A DNA stretch of 9,083 bases from Bacteroidales bacterium. Its GTDB lineage: Bacteria; Bacteroidota; Bacteroidia; Bacteroidales; F082. The position numbers and the translations under genes are program-made. This document shows, piece by piece, positions 1 to 6,314 of this stretch (within the stretch, counting starts at the first letter, position 1; each line of letters starts with the position of its first letter). Location: contig JASBYY010000066.1 in assembly GCA_029983675.1 (NCBI GenBank), positions 1 through 9,083 of the forward strand, read 5' to 3'. The notes beneath the pieces were generated by a model, which was given only the letters and a program-made list of their open reading frames with translations, did no database searches and was not told the DNA's origin.

Positions 1-39
1 GCTTATTTTTCCGGCAAAGATACATAAAAAAAGGTAAAT

Positions 40-448
40 ATGCGGACATTCATTTGTATTTTTACTCGTATGGATAATTATTGCTTTTGCATCTTGGGTA
101 AGTTTTCAACTATGGTGGGACAGAAAAGCAAAAGTAACTACAACTTCTGTTGAAGGAGATGAATTCATCGCTACGCCTGTTTTTTCTCATTTTATTCAAA
201 CTTTGGGAGAATGGGTTGGTACTTGGATCGGAATTGTAGGCTTTTCAGTAGCATTGTTGACTACAATATTTTTAGGAGGTGAAGCTTATTATTTATCTTA
301 TCAAATTGGTCTTCCTTTTCTAAAAACAGGCTTTCTCTCCATCATTCTGATGCCAATCTACAGTTTCCTTATTATCATTGGTGCAAGGTTTCTTGCTGAA
401 CAGTTTAGAGCTCTTTTTTCTATTGCAAACAACACAAAGAAGAATTAA
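40..448 (+). CDS. Small multi-pass membrane protein, 5' end frameshifted or unresolved
   Basis: An open frame without stops runs from about 38 to the TAA at 446-448. It encodes a hydrophobic protein with three probable membrane segments: about 53-118, about 209-275 and about 314-385. A polar loop (KVTTTSVEGDEF) follows the first segment, and the C-terminal tail is RFLAEQFRALFSIANNTKKN. The frame has no ATG or GTG, and its first TTG (203) lies after the first membrane segment with no ribosome binding site. An ATG at 40, behind an A-rich AAAAAGG, opens a different frame. Skipping one base in the five-T run at 59-63 would join it to the membrane frame and give about 135 residues beginning MRTFICI. 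I infer a one-base frameshift, a sequencing error or an unusual start. The tail faintly recalls DUF4282-type proteins, but I do not recognise the family. Base composition is much more AT-rich than in the hydrogenase genes. Confidence 0.5.
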
Positions 449-457
449 AATCAGCAC

Positions 458-582
458 ATAACAGCACTTTGGCGTATATGGCGGGTTTAGTTGTAATTGA
501 AACATTCTGCTTCTAATAAACATTAGTGGTAAATGAAAAACAATGCTATTAAGTCCGCCACATCGCAAATCTGAAATGCGTT
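458..582. repeat. Large imperfect hairpin element behind the membrane-protein gene
   Basis: The left arm (about 458-499) and the reverse complement of the right arm (541-582) align over roughly 40 bases with a few indels. The best-matched core is GCG-(T)ATATGGCGGGTTTAG at 472-490 against GCGATGTGGCGGACTTAA from the right arm. The 40-nt centre also holds a near direct repeat: TTAGTTGTAATTGAAACA (487-504) against TTAGTGGTAAATGAAAAA (523-540), 15 of 18 identical. The element begins about 10 bp after the upstream stop codon. The shape resembles mobile or interspersed hairpins such as integron attC sites or REP-like elements, but I did not find convincing attC core sites, so the class is open. Confidence 0.55.
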
Positions 583-930
583 TTTCACTCCCTGATTTTT
601 GGGGTGCGCAATGATAAAGTTCAGAAAAAGGTTCAAAAACAAAATACTGAAAGGATTGATCTGAAAAACAAGGCACCAAGAAAAAACTTACTTGCCGAGA
701 TGGGAACGAAAGGCTTCGTTCCCATACTTCAGCAGTTTCTAACAAACTCAAAATTCATTCTAAAACATTAGTTGACAAAAATCAAGTGCAAAGATGGGGC
801 TGTTTCGGCTTCCCAACCATCCCCATTAGTAGGGATTTTTCTGACACTCCATCCCCTATTGTTATGAATATTGAGCAAAATAGCAGCTTTCAATTCCAAA
901 CCATCGGATTCACCGTCGGTTTTTAGAGTC
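583..930. other. AT-rich non-coding stretch without a credible gene
   Basis: Nothing here looks protein-like in either direction. The stretch holds the perfect hairpin at 700-725, a weak stem ATCCC/GGGAT (819-823 with 832-836) followed by five T, and an interrupted stem AAACC..CGG/CCG..GGTTT around 899-922 followed by more T. These could be decayed terminators. A minus-strand open frame across about 320-751 overlaps the membrane gene and the hairpin element and has no family-like features, so I do not call it. Confidence 0.5.
700..725. repeat. Perfect 11-bp hairpin
   Basis: ATGGGAACGAA (700-710) and TTCGTTCCCAT (715-725) are exact reverse complements around the four-base loop AGGC. No T-run follows on either strand, so it is a poor match for a simple intrinsic terminator. 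It is isolated in gene-free sequence. Confidence 0.6.
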
Positions 931-964
931 AAAAAAAGCCTGCCTCTTGCGAGACGAGCTTTTT
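931..964 (-). terminator. Probably bidirectional intrinsic terminator of the hydrogenase operon
   Basis: On the plus strand an A-run (931-937) precedes a stem GCCTGCCTC (938-946), loop TTGC, and GAGACGAGC (951-959), then a T-run (960-964). The stem has two mismatches and one G-T pair. Read on the minus strand it lies about 30 bp behind the hydC stop and ends in seven T, as expected for the operon terminator. The A/T symmetry could let it work in both directions. A second small stem, AGGAC/GTCCT (983-987 with 991-995), overlaps the hydC stop codon. Confidence 0.7.
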
Positions 965-994
965 CATCACCTATTTTATAATAGGACGCTGTCC

Positions 995-1477
995 TTATTT
1001 GTATCTATACTCGTTCAGGACATCTTTCACACGGTCGGGGGTCATGCGGCCATACACCTTGTCACCCACTTCGATGACTGGGGCAAGACCACAAGCGCCA
1101 ACGCAACGCAGGCATGTCAGCGAGAATTTGCCGTCGGGCGTAACCTCACCCACATTGATGCCAAGCTGACGTTTGATCTCGTCGAGCACCTTTTCGGCAC
1201 CACGCACGTAGCAAGCCGTTCCAAGGCACACCGAAATCGGATACTCACCCTTGGGCTTCATGGTGAAGAATGAGTAGAAGGACACGATGCCATAAACCCT
1301 TGATGCCGGAATGTGCAATTCGGCGGCGACAAGTTCTTGGACCTCGGCAGGAAGATAGCCGAACTCGCCTTGAACCTTGTGCAACACGTTGATCACCTCT
1401 CCCGGTTTGTTGTCAAAAGACTTACAAACGTCCTTCACAAACTTAATCTTCGATTCTGATAATTTAATAACTGCCAT
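995..1477 (-). CDS. hydC: [FeFe]-hydrogenase HydC subunit (NuoE/HndA-like [2Fe-2S] protein)
   Basis: This 160-residue protein is full length for the NuoE/24-kDa family. A helical N-terminal part (about 1-75, with EFGYLP and SRVYGIVSFYSFF) is followed by a thioredoxin-fold [2Fe-2S] domain. The four ligands are visible as C84-x4-C89 (CLGTAC) and C125-x3-C129 (CVGAC). In HydABC complexes this subunit docks to the NuoF-like HydB beside the flavin and NAD(H) site. It is the last gene of the operon, 35 bp behind hydA, with AAAGGA upstream of its ATG. The same fold occurs in complex I and formate dehydrogenases; the adjacent HydA and HydB decide the assignment. The Desulfovibrio equivalent is HndA. 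Confidence 0.95.
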   Translation of the reverse strand: MAVIKLSESKIKFVKDVCKSFDNKPGEVINVLHKVQGEFGYLPAEVQELVAAELHIPASRVYGIVSFYSFFTMKPKGEYPISVCLGTACYVRGAEKVLDEIKRQLGINVGEVTPDGKFSLTCLRCVGACGLAPVIEVGDKVYGRMTPDRVKDVLNEYRYK

Positions 1478-1512
1478 GATTATTCCTTTCTAATTGATTC
1501 ATTATTAATAAA

Positions 1513-3279
1513 TTACTCACCGATTTCAACACAATTCGATTTGTCGAAATAGTGCGTATGAAGCAGTTCGTGCGACTTATGACCGCAGGGTTCTCCGAGA
1601 TATTCCGCATAAAGTTTCTGTATGGACGGATTTTCATGCGATTTACGAATCGGTTTGCCTTCATCTTCACGATAAATGGCCTCGAAACGCTTCTTGATGA
1701 TCTCGCTATTGCCGTGGTGGTAGGGCTGACCGGCACCACCGATGCAGCCGCCGGGGCAAGCCATGACCTCGATGGCATGGAACTGTTCCTTGCCGTCGCG
1801 GACACTTTCCAACAGCTTACGGGCATTCGCCAGACCGTGGGCGATACCAATATGAATATCAGTACCGTTGAAATCGACATGGGCATCACGGATGCCTTCC
1901 AAGCCACGGAGTTGCGTAAACTCCACTTTTTCGAGTTTCTTGCCGGTAAACACTTCGTAGGCCGTACGCGTGGCAGCTTCGATAACGCCACCCGTGGCAC
2001 CGAAGATAACGGCGGCACCTGTCGATTCGCCAAGCGGATCGTCGTAGTCTTCCGAAGGCATGTCCTTCAGATCCATATTGTACTGTTTGATCAGTCGAGC
2101 CAGTTCGCGGGTTGAAAGCACGTAGTCCACATCGGGATTGTTATCAACAGCAAACTCATCTCTCCTGCACTCGTATTTCTTCGCCAGGCAAGGCATGATG
2201 GAAACCACCACGAGGTCTTCGCGTTTGATGTTCATCTTTTCGGCCCAATAGCTCTTGGCGATGGCACCGAACATCTGTTGCGGCGATTTTGCCGTGGAAG
2301 GCACATCGAGCATGTCGGGGAAGTTGTGTTCGAAGAAGTTCACCCAGCCTGGGCAGCAGGACGTAAGGATGGGCAGACGAACGCTCTTGTCGCCGGCCAT
2401 GAACTTCGAGATGCGGTTCAGCAACTCGGTGCCTTCTTCCATAATGGTCAAGTCAGCGCTAAAGTCGGTATCGAACACATAGTCGAAGCCGAGACGACGC
2501 AATGCGGCGGTCATCTGTCCTGTGACGATGGTGCCGGGGGTCATGCCGAACTCTTCACCCAAAGCCACACGTGTGGCAGGAGCGGTTTGTACGATGACCG
2601 TCTTTTTAGGATTGTTAATGGCCGACATCACTCTACGGGTATCGTCCACTTCGCTCAAAGCACCCACAGGGCACACTTGCACGCACTGACCGCACATAAC
2701 GCAAGTCGATTCAACCATGTCTTGCTCGAAAGCAGGCGAAACCACTGCCATAAAGCCGCGGTTGATAGCCGACAAAGCGCCCACGCTTTGGATGTTGTTA
2801 CACATGTTTTCGCAACGGCGGCACATCACGCACTTGTCCACATCACGGATGATGGAGGGCGACATATCCTTACGGTAGGTTGACTGTTCGCCTTTGAAAG
2901 GAATCTCGCGAATGCCAAGGTACTGGGCCAAGGCTTGCAGTTCGCATTGTCCCGACTTGGGGCAGGTCAAACAGTCGGCCGGGTGGTCGGAAAGCATTAA
3001 TTCGACCACGGTACGGCGTGCGTTGATCACACGGGGGCTATGGGTGTGTACCACCATGCCATCCATGCATTCGGTGGCACAAGCTGGAGCCAGATTTCTT
3101 CTGCCTTCCACCTCAATGACACAAACACGGCATCCACCCGGTTTGTTTTCAAAGTTCATTCCTGCCAATTCAAAGTAACAAAGGGTAGGAATATGAATAC
3201 CGGCTTGACGAGCGGCTTTCAAAATCGTAGTGCCTTGTGCTACCTCTACCGGTTTATTATCTATTGTTAATTTTACCAT
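1513..3279 (-). CDS. hydA: [FeFe]-hydrogenase catalytic subunit HydA (HndD-like, group A3 type)
   Basis: The 588-residue catalytic subunit makes or oxidises H2 in the cytoplasm. Domains in order: an N-terminal [2Fe-2S] ferredoxin domain (C34, C50, C53, C67); a His-Cys [4Fe-4S] site (H99, C103, C106, C112); two ferredoxin-type [4Fe-4S] sites (C150/C153/C156/C160 and C193/C196/C199/C203); then the H-cluster domain. All three H-cluster signatures are present: TSCCPGW (306-312, ligand C308, with C309 as the usual proton-relay cysteine), MPCLAKKYE (362-370) and EVMACPGGCIGGAGQP (504-519, ligands C508 and C512). The third has Ala516 where I expect Gly in the usual GGGGQP run. The C-terminal small-subunit-like helical tail ends at residue 588, matching HndD rather than the longer Thermotoga HydA. 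An AAGGAG site precedes the ATG, 19 bp after hydB. With HydB and HydC it should form an NAD-linked, electron-bifurcating complex. Confidence 0.97.
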   Translation of the reverse strand: MVKLTIDNKPVEVAQGTTILKAARQAGIHIPTLCYFELAGMNFENKPGGCRVCVIEVEGRRNLAPACATECMDGMVVHTHSPRVINARRTVVELMLSDHPADCLTCPKSGQCELQALAQYLGIREIPFKGEQSTYRKDMSPSIIRDVDKCVMCRRCENMCNNIQSVGALSAINRGFMAVVSPAFEQDMVESTCVMCGQCVQVCPVGALSEVDDTRRVMSAINNPKKTVIVQTAPATRVALGEEFGMTPGTIVTGQMTAALRRLGFDYVFDTDFSADLTIMEEGTELLNRISKFMAGDKSVRLPILTSCCPGWVNFFEHNFPDMLDVPSTAKSPQQMFGAIAKSYWAEKMNIKREDLVVVSIMPCLAKKYECRRDEFAVDNNPDVDYVLSTRELARLIKQYNMDLKDMPSEDYDDPLGESTGAAVIFGATGGVIEAATRTAYEVFTGKKLEKVEFTQLRGLEGIRDAHVDFNGTDIHIGIAHGLANARKLLESVRDGKEQFHAIEVMACPGGCIGGAGQPYHHGNSEIIKKRFEAIYREDEGKPIRKSHENPSIQKLYAEYLGEPCGHKSHELLHTHYFDKSNCVEIGE

Positions 3280-3298
3280 TTTATGTTCTCCTTATGAA

Positions 3299-5113
3299 TT
3301 ATTTGACAGAAATCGCATCAAACTTACAGCCACTCATGCAGGCACCGCACTTGATACACACAGATGTGTTGATAACCATCGAGGGCAGTTTGTGTCCTGG
3401 GGCAATGTACTCGGTCTTCGAGATGGCATTGGCGGGGCAGTTTTTGGCGCACTTGCCGCAACCGATACACTTTTCCTGATCGATGACATAGTTCATGAGT
3501 TTCTTACACACACCGGCACGGCATTTCTTTTCGACGACATGCTCCACATATTCGTCCCAGAAATTGTCCAAAGTGGAGAGTACCGGGTTCGGGGCGGTCT
3601 GACCCAATCCGCAAAGCGCCGTGTCCTTAATAACAGCGGCGAGGTTACGGAGTTCTTCAAGGTCTTCCATAGTACCGTTGCCTTCGGTAATTCTCGTAAG
3701 GATTTCAAGCATACGCTTGTTGCCGATACGGCAGGGAGTGCACTTGCCGCAGGATTCTTCGCAAGTAAATTCAAGGTAGAACTTCGCGATGGCGACCATG
3801 CAGGAGGTCTCGTCCATCACGACCATACCACCGGAACCCATCATCGAACCGGCTGCCACGAGGCTGTCGTAATCGATTTGGGTATCAAGATGTTTGGTTG
3901 TCAAACAGCCGCCGGAAGGGCCACCGGTTTGCACAGCCTTAAACTGACGACCGCCTTTGATGCCACCGCCAATTTCGTATATGATGTCACGCAGAGGCGT
4001 TCCCATCGGGACTTCGATAAGACCGACATTGTTGATTTGTCCGGCCAAGGCAAACACCTTTGTCCCTTTTGATTTTTCGGAGCCGTACTTGCTGAACCAT
4101 TCGGCACCTTTATTAATAATAATCGGAATGTTGGCAAGGGTCTCGACGTTATTCACGTTGGACGGTTTGCCCATATAACCTTCTACAGCTGGGAAAGGAG
4201 GTTTGAAGGTAGGTTCGCCGCGTTTGCCTTCCATGGAGTGGATCAAAGCGGTTTCTTCGCCGCAGACAAAAGCACCGGCACCAAAACGCAATTCGATGTC
4301 GAAATCGAATCCTGAGCCGAGGATGTCTTTGCCAAGGAGGCCGTATTCACGGGCTTGTGCAATAGCGATTTCTAAACGATGGATGGCCAAGGGATATTCT
4401 GCGCGAATATACACCAATCCTTGGGAAGCCCCAATGGCATAGCCGCAGATGGCCATGGCCTCGATGATGGAGTTCGGGTCGCCTTCCATGATGGAACGGT
4501 CCATAAACGCACCCGGGTCACCCTCATCGGCATTGCAGATCGCGTATTTCTGGTCGGCTTTGCTCTTGGCGCAAAGACCCCATTTCACACCTGTCGGGAA
4601 GCCCGCGCCGCCACGGCCGCGCAGACCTGACCTGGTGATTTCGTCAATGACCTGTTGGGGGGTCATCTCGGACAGCACTTTGCCCAAAGCTTCGTAACCA
4701 TCGCGCGAAATATACTCGTCGATGCTTTCCGGATTGATGAAGCCGCAATTGCGCAAAGCGATACGAAGTTGCTTCTTGTAGAAGCCCATGTGCTTCGAGT
4801 CGGCCACATGCTCTTTGTTTTCCGGATCAAGGTAAAGCAGGTCGGTCACCTTACGTCCCTTGATGATGTGCTCTTCAATAATCTTGCGGACATCTTCGGG
4901 TTTAACTTGGGTGTAGAATGTGTTGTCGGGCATAATCTTGACGATAGGGCCTTTTTCGCAGAAGCCAAAGCAACCTGTTTTAATCACTTGGATTTCATCC
5001 TGCAAGCCTTTGTCTGCCAGAATGTTCTGAAAACACGAAACGATTTCAGAACTTGCAGATGCTTGACATCCGGTACCTCCGCACACAAGCACATGCATCT
5101 TGATTTTTGTCAT
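3299..5113 (-). CDS. hydB: [FeFe]-hydrogenase HydB subunit (NuoF-like NAD/FMN flavoprotein)
   Basis: The 604-residue protein is the NAD(H)-binding subunit. An N-terminal thioredoxin-like [2Fe-2S] domain carries C11-x4-C16 and C48-x3-C52. The NuoF core follows: FMN/NADH glycine-rich GLRGRGGAGFPTGVKW (163-178), NADEGDPGAFMDR (194-206), FGAGAFVCGEETALI (277-291) and VNNVETLANI (320-329). The N3-type [4Fe-4S] ligands are C455, C458, C461 and C501. C531 and C536 could take part in a metal site. The C-terminal extension is a double [4Fe-4S] ferredoxin (C549/C552/C555/C559 and C586/C589/C592/C596). This domain order is that of HydB in electron-bifurcating HydABC, longer than plain NuoF or Desulfovibrio HndC. 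GGAGG precedes the ATG; it lies 23 bp behind the HndB-like gene. NAD specificity is inferred from family members, not read from the sequence. Confidence 0.96.
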   Translation of the reverse strand: MTKIKMHVLVCGGTGCQASASSEIVSCFQNILADKGLQDEIQVIKTGCFGFCEKGPIVKIMPDNTFYTQVKPEDVRKIIEEHIIKGRKVTDLLYLDPENKEHVADSKHMGFYKKQLRIALRNCGFINPESIDEYISRDGYEALGKVLSEMTPQQVIDEITRSGLRGRGGAGFPTGVKWGLCAKSKADQKYAICNADEGDPGAFMDRSIMEGDPNSIIEAMAICGYAIGASQGLVYIRAEYPLAIHRLEIAIAQAREYGLLGKDILGSGFDFDIELRFGAGAFVCGEETALIHSMEGKRGEPTFKPPFPAVEGYMGKPSNVNNVETLANIPIIINKGAEWFSKYGSEKSKGTKVFALAGQINNVGLIEVPMGTPLRDIIYEIGGGIKGGRQFKAVQTGGPSGGCLTTKHLDTQIDYDSLVAAGSMMGSGGMVVMDETSCMVAIAKFYLEFTCEESCGKCTPCRIGNKRMLEILTRITEGNGTMEDLEELRNLAAVIKDTALCGLGQTAPNPVLSTLDNFWDEYVEHVVEKKCRAGVCKKLMNYVIDQEKCIGCGKCAKNCPANAISKTEYIAPGHKLPSMVINTSVCIKCGACMSGCKFDAISVK

Positions 5114-5136
5114 ATAAAGTCCTCCAAATAAATAAG

Positions 5137-5529
5137 TTAGTCAATAGTCTCGTAGTTCACGGGAATGATGCCTTCCACCAGTTCGTTGTTCATAACGTAC
5201 CTGGTCAGAATCTCATCTGCCTTTGCGTTATCGACGTGGCCAAACACAACCGGTTCTTTGCCCGGCTTCCTCACCTCGATGGTGGGTTCGGCATGGCAGT
5301 AACCCATGCAACCCGTCTGGGTGAAAATAATGCTCAGTTTCAGCTTGTCAGCCTCTTCCATCATGTGTTCCATTACCTGCTTGGCGCCCGCAGCAATACC
5401 GCAGGTGGCCATTGCAACCTTAATTTGAACCAAAGAGTCAGGATTATTGCTCTTTTCGCGAAGATCAAGGTTCGACCGAAGCTTGTCTTTCATAGCTTTC
5501 AGTTCTGCCAAAGATTTGACTTTTGCCAT
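5137..5529 (-). CDS. hndB: HndB-like thioredoxin-fold ferredoxin subunit of the hydrogenase
   Basis: A 130-residue protein, first gene of the operon. After a charged helical start (MAKVKSLAELKAMKDKL) it has the thioredoxin-like ferredoxin pattern MATCGIAAGAKQV (40-52) and QTGCMGYCHAEP (71-82), as in the HndB subunit of Desulfovibrio-type hydrogenases and the N-terminal domain of HydB. The visible cysteines are C43, C74 and C78; the residue that would complete a C-x4-C pair is Gly48. It may therefore bind a cluster with another ligand, or bind none. I recall CGIAAGA as common in HndB relatives, but could not check. AAGGAG lies ahead of the ATG. It is probably an accessory electron-transfer or structural subunit of the same complex. 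Confidence 0.88.
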   Translation of the reverse strand: MAKVKSLAELKAMKDKLRSNLDLREKSNNPDSLVQIKVAMATCGIAAGAKQVMEHMMEEADKLKLSIIFTQTGCMGYCHAEPTIEVRKPGKEPVVFGHVDNAKADEILTRYVMNNELVEGIIPVNYETID

Positions 5530-5886
5530 TTTGTTCTCCTTTTTAGGTGATTATAAATGATTAATGAGTTGTTTAATGTCTTGAATTTATTTGAATTTGT
5601 CTTAGTTCCTATCCTTTTGATTTTTTGTCTCGATAAACTGTCTTGTTCTAATGTCTTTCAAAAAAGTGCCACAAAGGTAATAAAGAAAACCATACGAGCC
5701 AACAAAAAACCAAGATAAATAACCGGCTATTGACTGCTGTATATAATTTTGCAAATCAATGTATTAATGTCAATGAACGGCAATAAAAAACATCGGTTAA
5801 CAAAAGAGAGCTGTTTTTTGCATCACAACCAGTTTCTTAGCATTAAGCTAAAAAAACGCGCCCAACTCATTTATTCTTGCCCTCCC
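5530..5886 (-). promoter_or_regulatory. Upstream region and long leader of the hydrogenase operon
   Basis: This 357-bp gap holds no gene. Its left part is the transcribed leader (about 5530-5665), which contains TGTCTT on the plus strand (AAGACA in the RNA) at 5577-5582, 5598-5603, 5639-5644 and 5652-5657, plus a one-base variant at 5626-5631. The promoter follows at 5672-5706. Further upstream there is an imperfect inverted repeat, CCGnnnATTGAC (5723-5734) against its complement (5769-5780). The rest, up to the stop of the next gene, is AT-rich with no clear terminator. Confidence 0.5.
5672..5706 (-). promoter_or_regulatory. Bacteroidota-type promoter of the hydrogenase operon
   Basis: On the minus strand TACCTTTG (complement of 5672-5679) matches the -7 element TAnnTTTG. 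A TTTGTTG-type -33 element (complement of 5700-5706) lies about 20 bp upstream. Transcription would begin near 5660-5667, giving a leader of about 130 nt before the ATG at 5529. Confidence 0.65.
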
Positions 5887-6234
5887 TTATAATTCGTCGT
5901 TGCAAAGCATCCTCAACACTTTGTAGAAATTACTCTCCTTGACTTCCATCTTGTCTCCTACCGACAAAACATCGTAAACATCATGCAGAAAATTGTTGCG
6001 ATCCTCTTCGGTGGGTAAAAACTCGTCCTTATGGGCTTTGAAAAAACTCAACCAGTTGGGGCTGCTCATCTTTCGGAACACTTCGAACACCTCGGTATAA
6101 TCGTTATGGTTCCATCTTTCTAGGATTTTCTCCAATTCCGACATATTGATCGTACCGTCGATACCTGCCGCACAGAGCATCATGAAAATCTCAAATTTCT
6201 GCCTTGTCAGATTGTTTTCTAATGCGTTTTCCAT
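5887..6234 (-). CDS. Small helical protein, possibly TerB-like; function unknown
   Basis: The 115-residue product has no signal peptide or membrane segment and is mostly amphipathic helix. The segment MLCAAGIDGTINMSELEKIL (19-38) and the C-terminal VLSVGDKMEVKESNFYKVLRML resemble the two acidic-helix halves of TerB-like folds (a D-G-x-I-x-x-x-E-L pattern), but the match is by eye only. It has three Cys/Met-rich patches and no catalytic motif. The ATG at 6232-6234 has only a weak ribosome binding site, as is common in Bacteroidota. It is transcribed away from the S8 peptidase gene with an 80-bp shared promoter region, and upstream of the hydrogenase operon in the same direction. The 357-bp gap and separate promoter argue against co-transcription. 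Confidence 0.7.
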   Translation of the reverse strand: MENALENNLTRQKFEIFMMLCAAGIDGTINMSELEKILERWNHNDYTEVFEVFRKMSSPNWLSFFKAHKDEFLPTEEDRNNFLHDVYDVLSVGDKMEVKESNFYKVLRMLCNDEL

Positions 6235-6258
6235 AGCTGTAAATTTCTACGTCATTTA

Positions 6259-6294
6259 TTTGCTACAAAAATAAGCAATTGTTTGTTACTTTTG
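6259..6294 (+). promoter_or_regulatory. Divergent promoter region between the peptidase and the small helical protein
   Basis: On the plus strand TACTTTTG (6287-6294) matches the TAnnTTTG -7 element, with TTTG at 6259-6262 as a candidate -33 at a somewhat long spacing of 24 bp. Transcription would start near 6300, only about 15 nt before the ATG at 6315. On the minus strand TATTTTTG (complement of 6266-6273) is a -7 candidate for the 115-residue gene. The two promoters overlap, so firing of one may hinder the other. Confidence 0.5.
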
Positions 6295-6314
6295 CCTTTT
6301 CAAATCAATTTTCC

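Noticed and set aside
203..205. TTG as the true start of the membrane protein
   Set aside because: There is no ribosome binding site ahead of it, and protein-like membrane sequence continues upstream in the same frame to about 62.
320..751. Minus-strand open frame of 143 codons across the membrane gene and hairpins
   Set aside because: It overlaps a better protein-like frame and non-coding hairpins, has a cysteine- and serine-rich random composition and no ribosome binding site or family signal.
1464..2033. Minus-strand 189-codon frame inside hydA
   Set aside because: It lies in another frame on the same strand as the clearly coding HydA H-cluster domain, and its composition is Ser/Arg/Asn-rich as expected for a shifted frame.
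1552..2883. Plus-strand open frames antisense to hydA (187 and 201 codons)
   Set aside because: No family-like motifs; their codons mirror the conserved HydA Fe-S domains.
3230..4072. Plus-strand 280-codon open frame antisense to hydB
   Set aside because: The minus strand encodes a textbook HydB with all motifs. The antisense frame is His/Thr/Ala-rich and random-looking, a shadow of codon bias.
5795..5805. GTTAACAAA as a Rex-type operator
   Set aside because: Only one half-site with no symmetric partner at proper spacing, and it lies far upstream of the hydrogenase promoter.
5837..5851. Stem TTAGC/GCTAA beside an A-run as a terminator of the 115-residue gene
   Set aside because: The stem is only five base pairs, and the T-run on the minus strand comes before the stem, which is the wrong side for termination.
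6279..6314. TTG start adding 12 residues to the S8 peptidase
   Set aside because: The extension precedes the likely transcription start and hides the signal peptide, whereas the ATG at 6315 gives a clean MKKH-type signal sequence.
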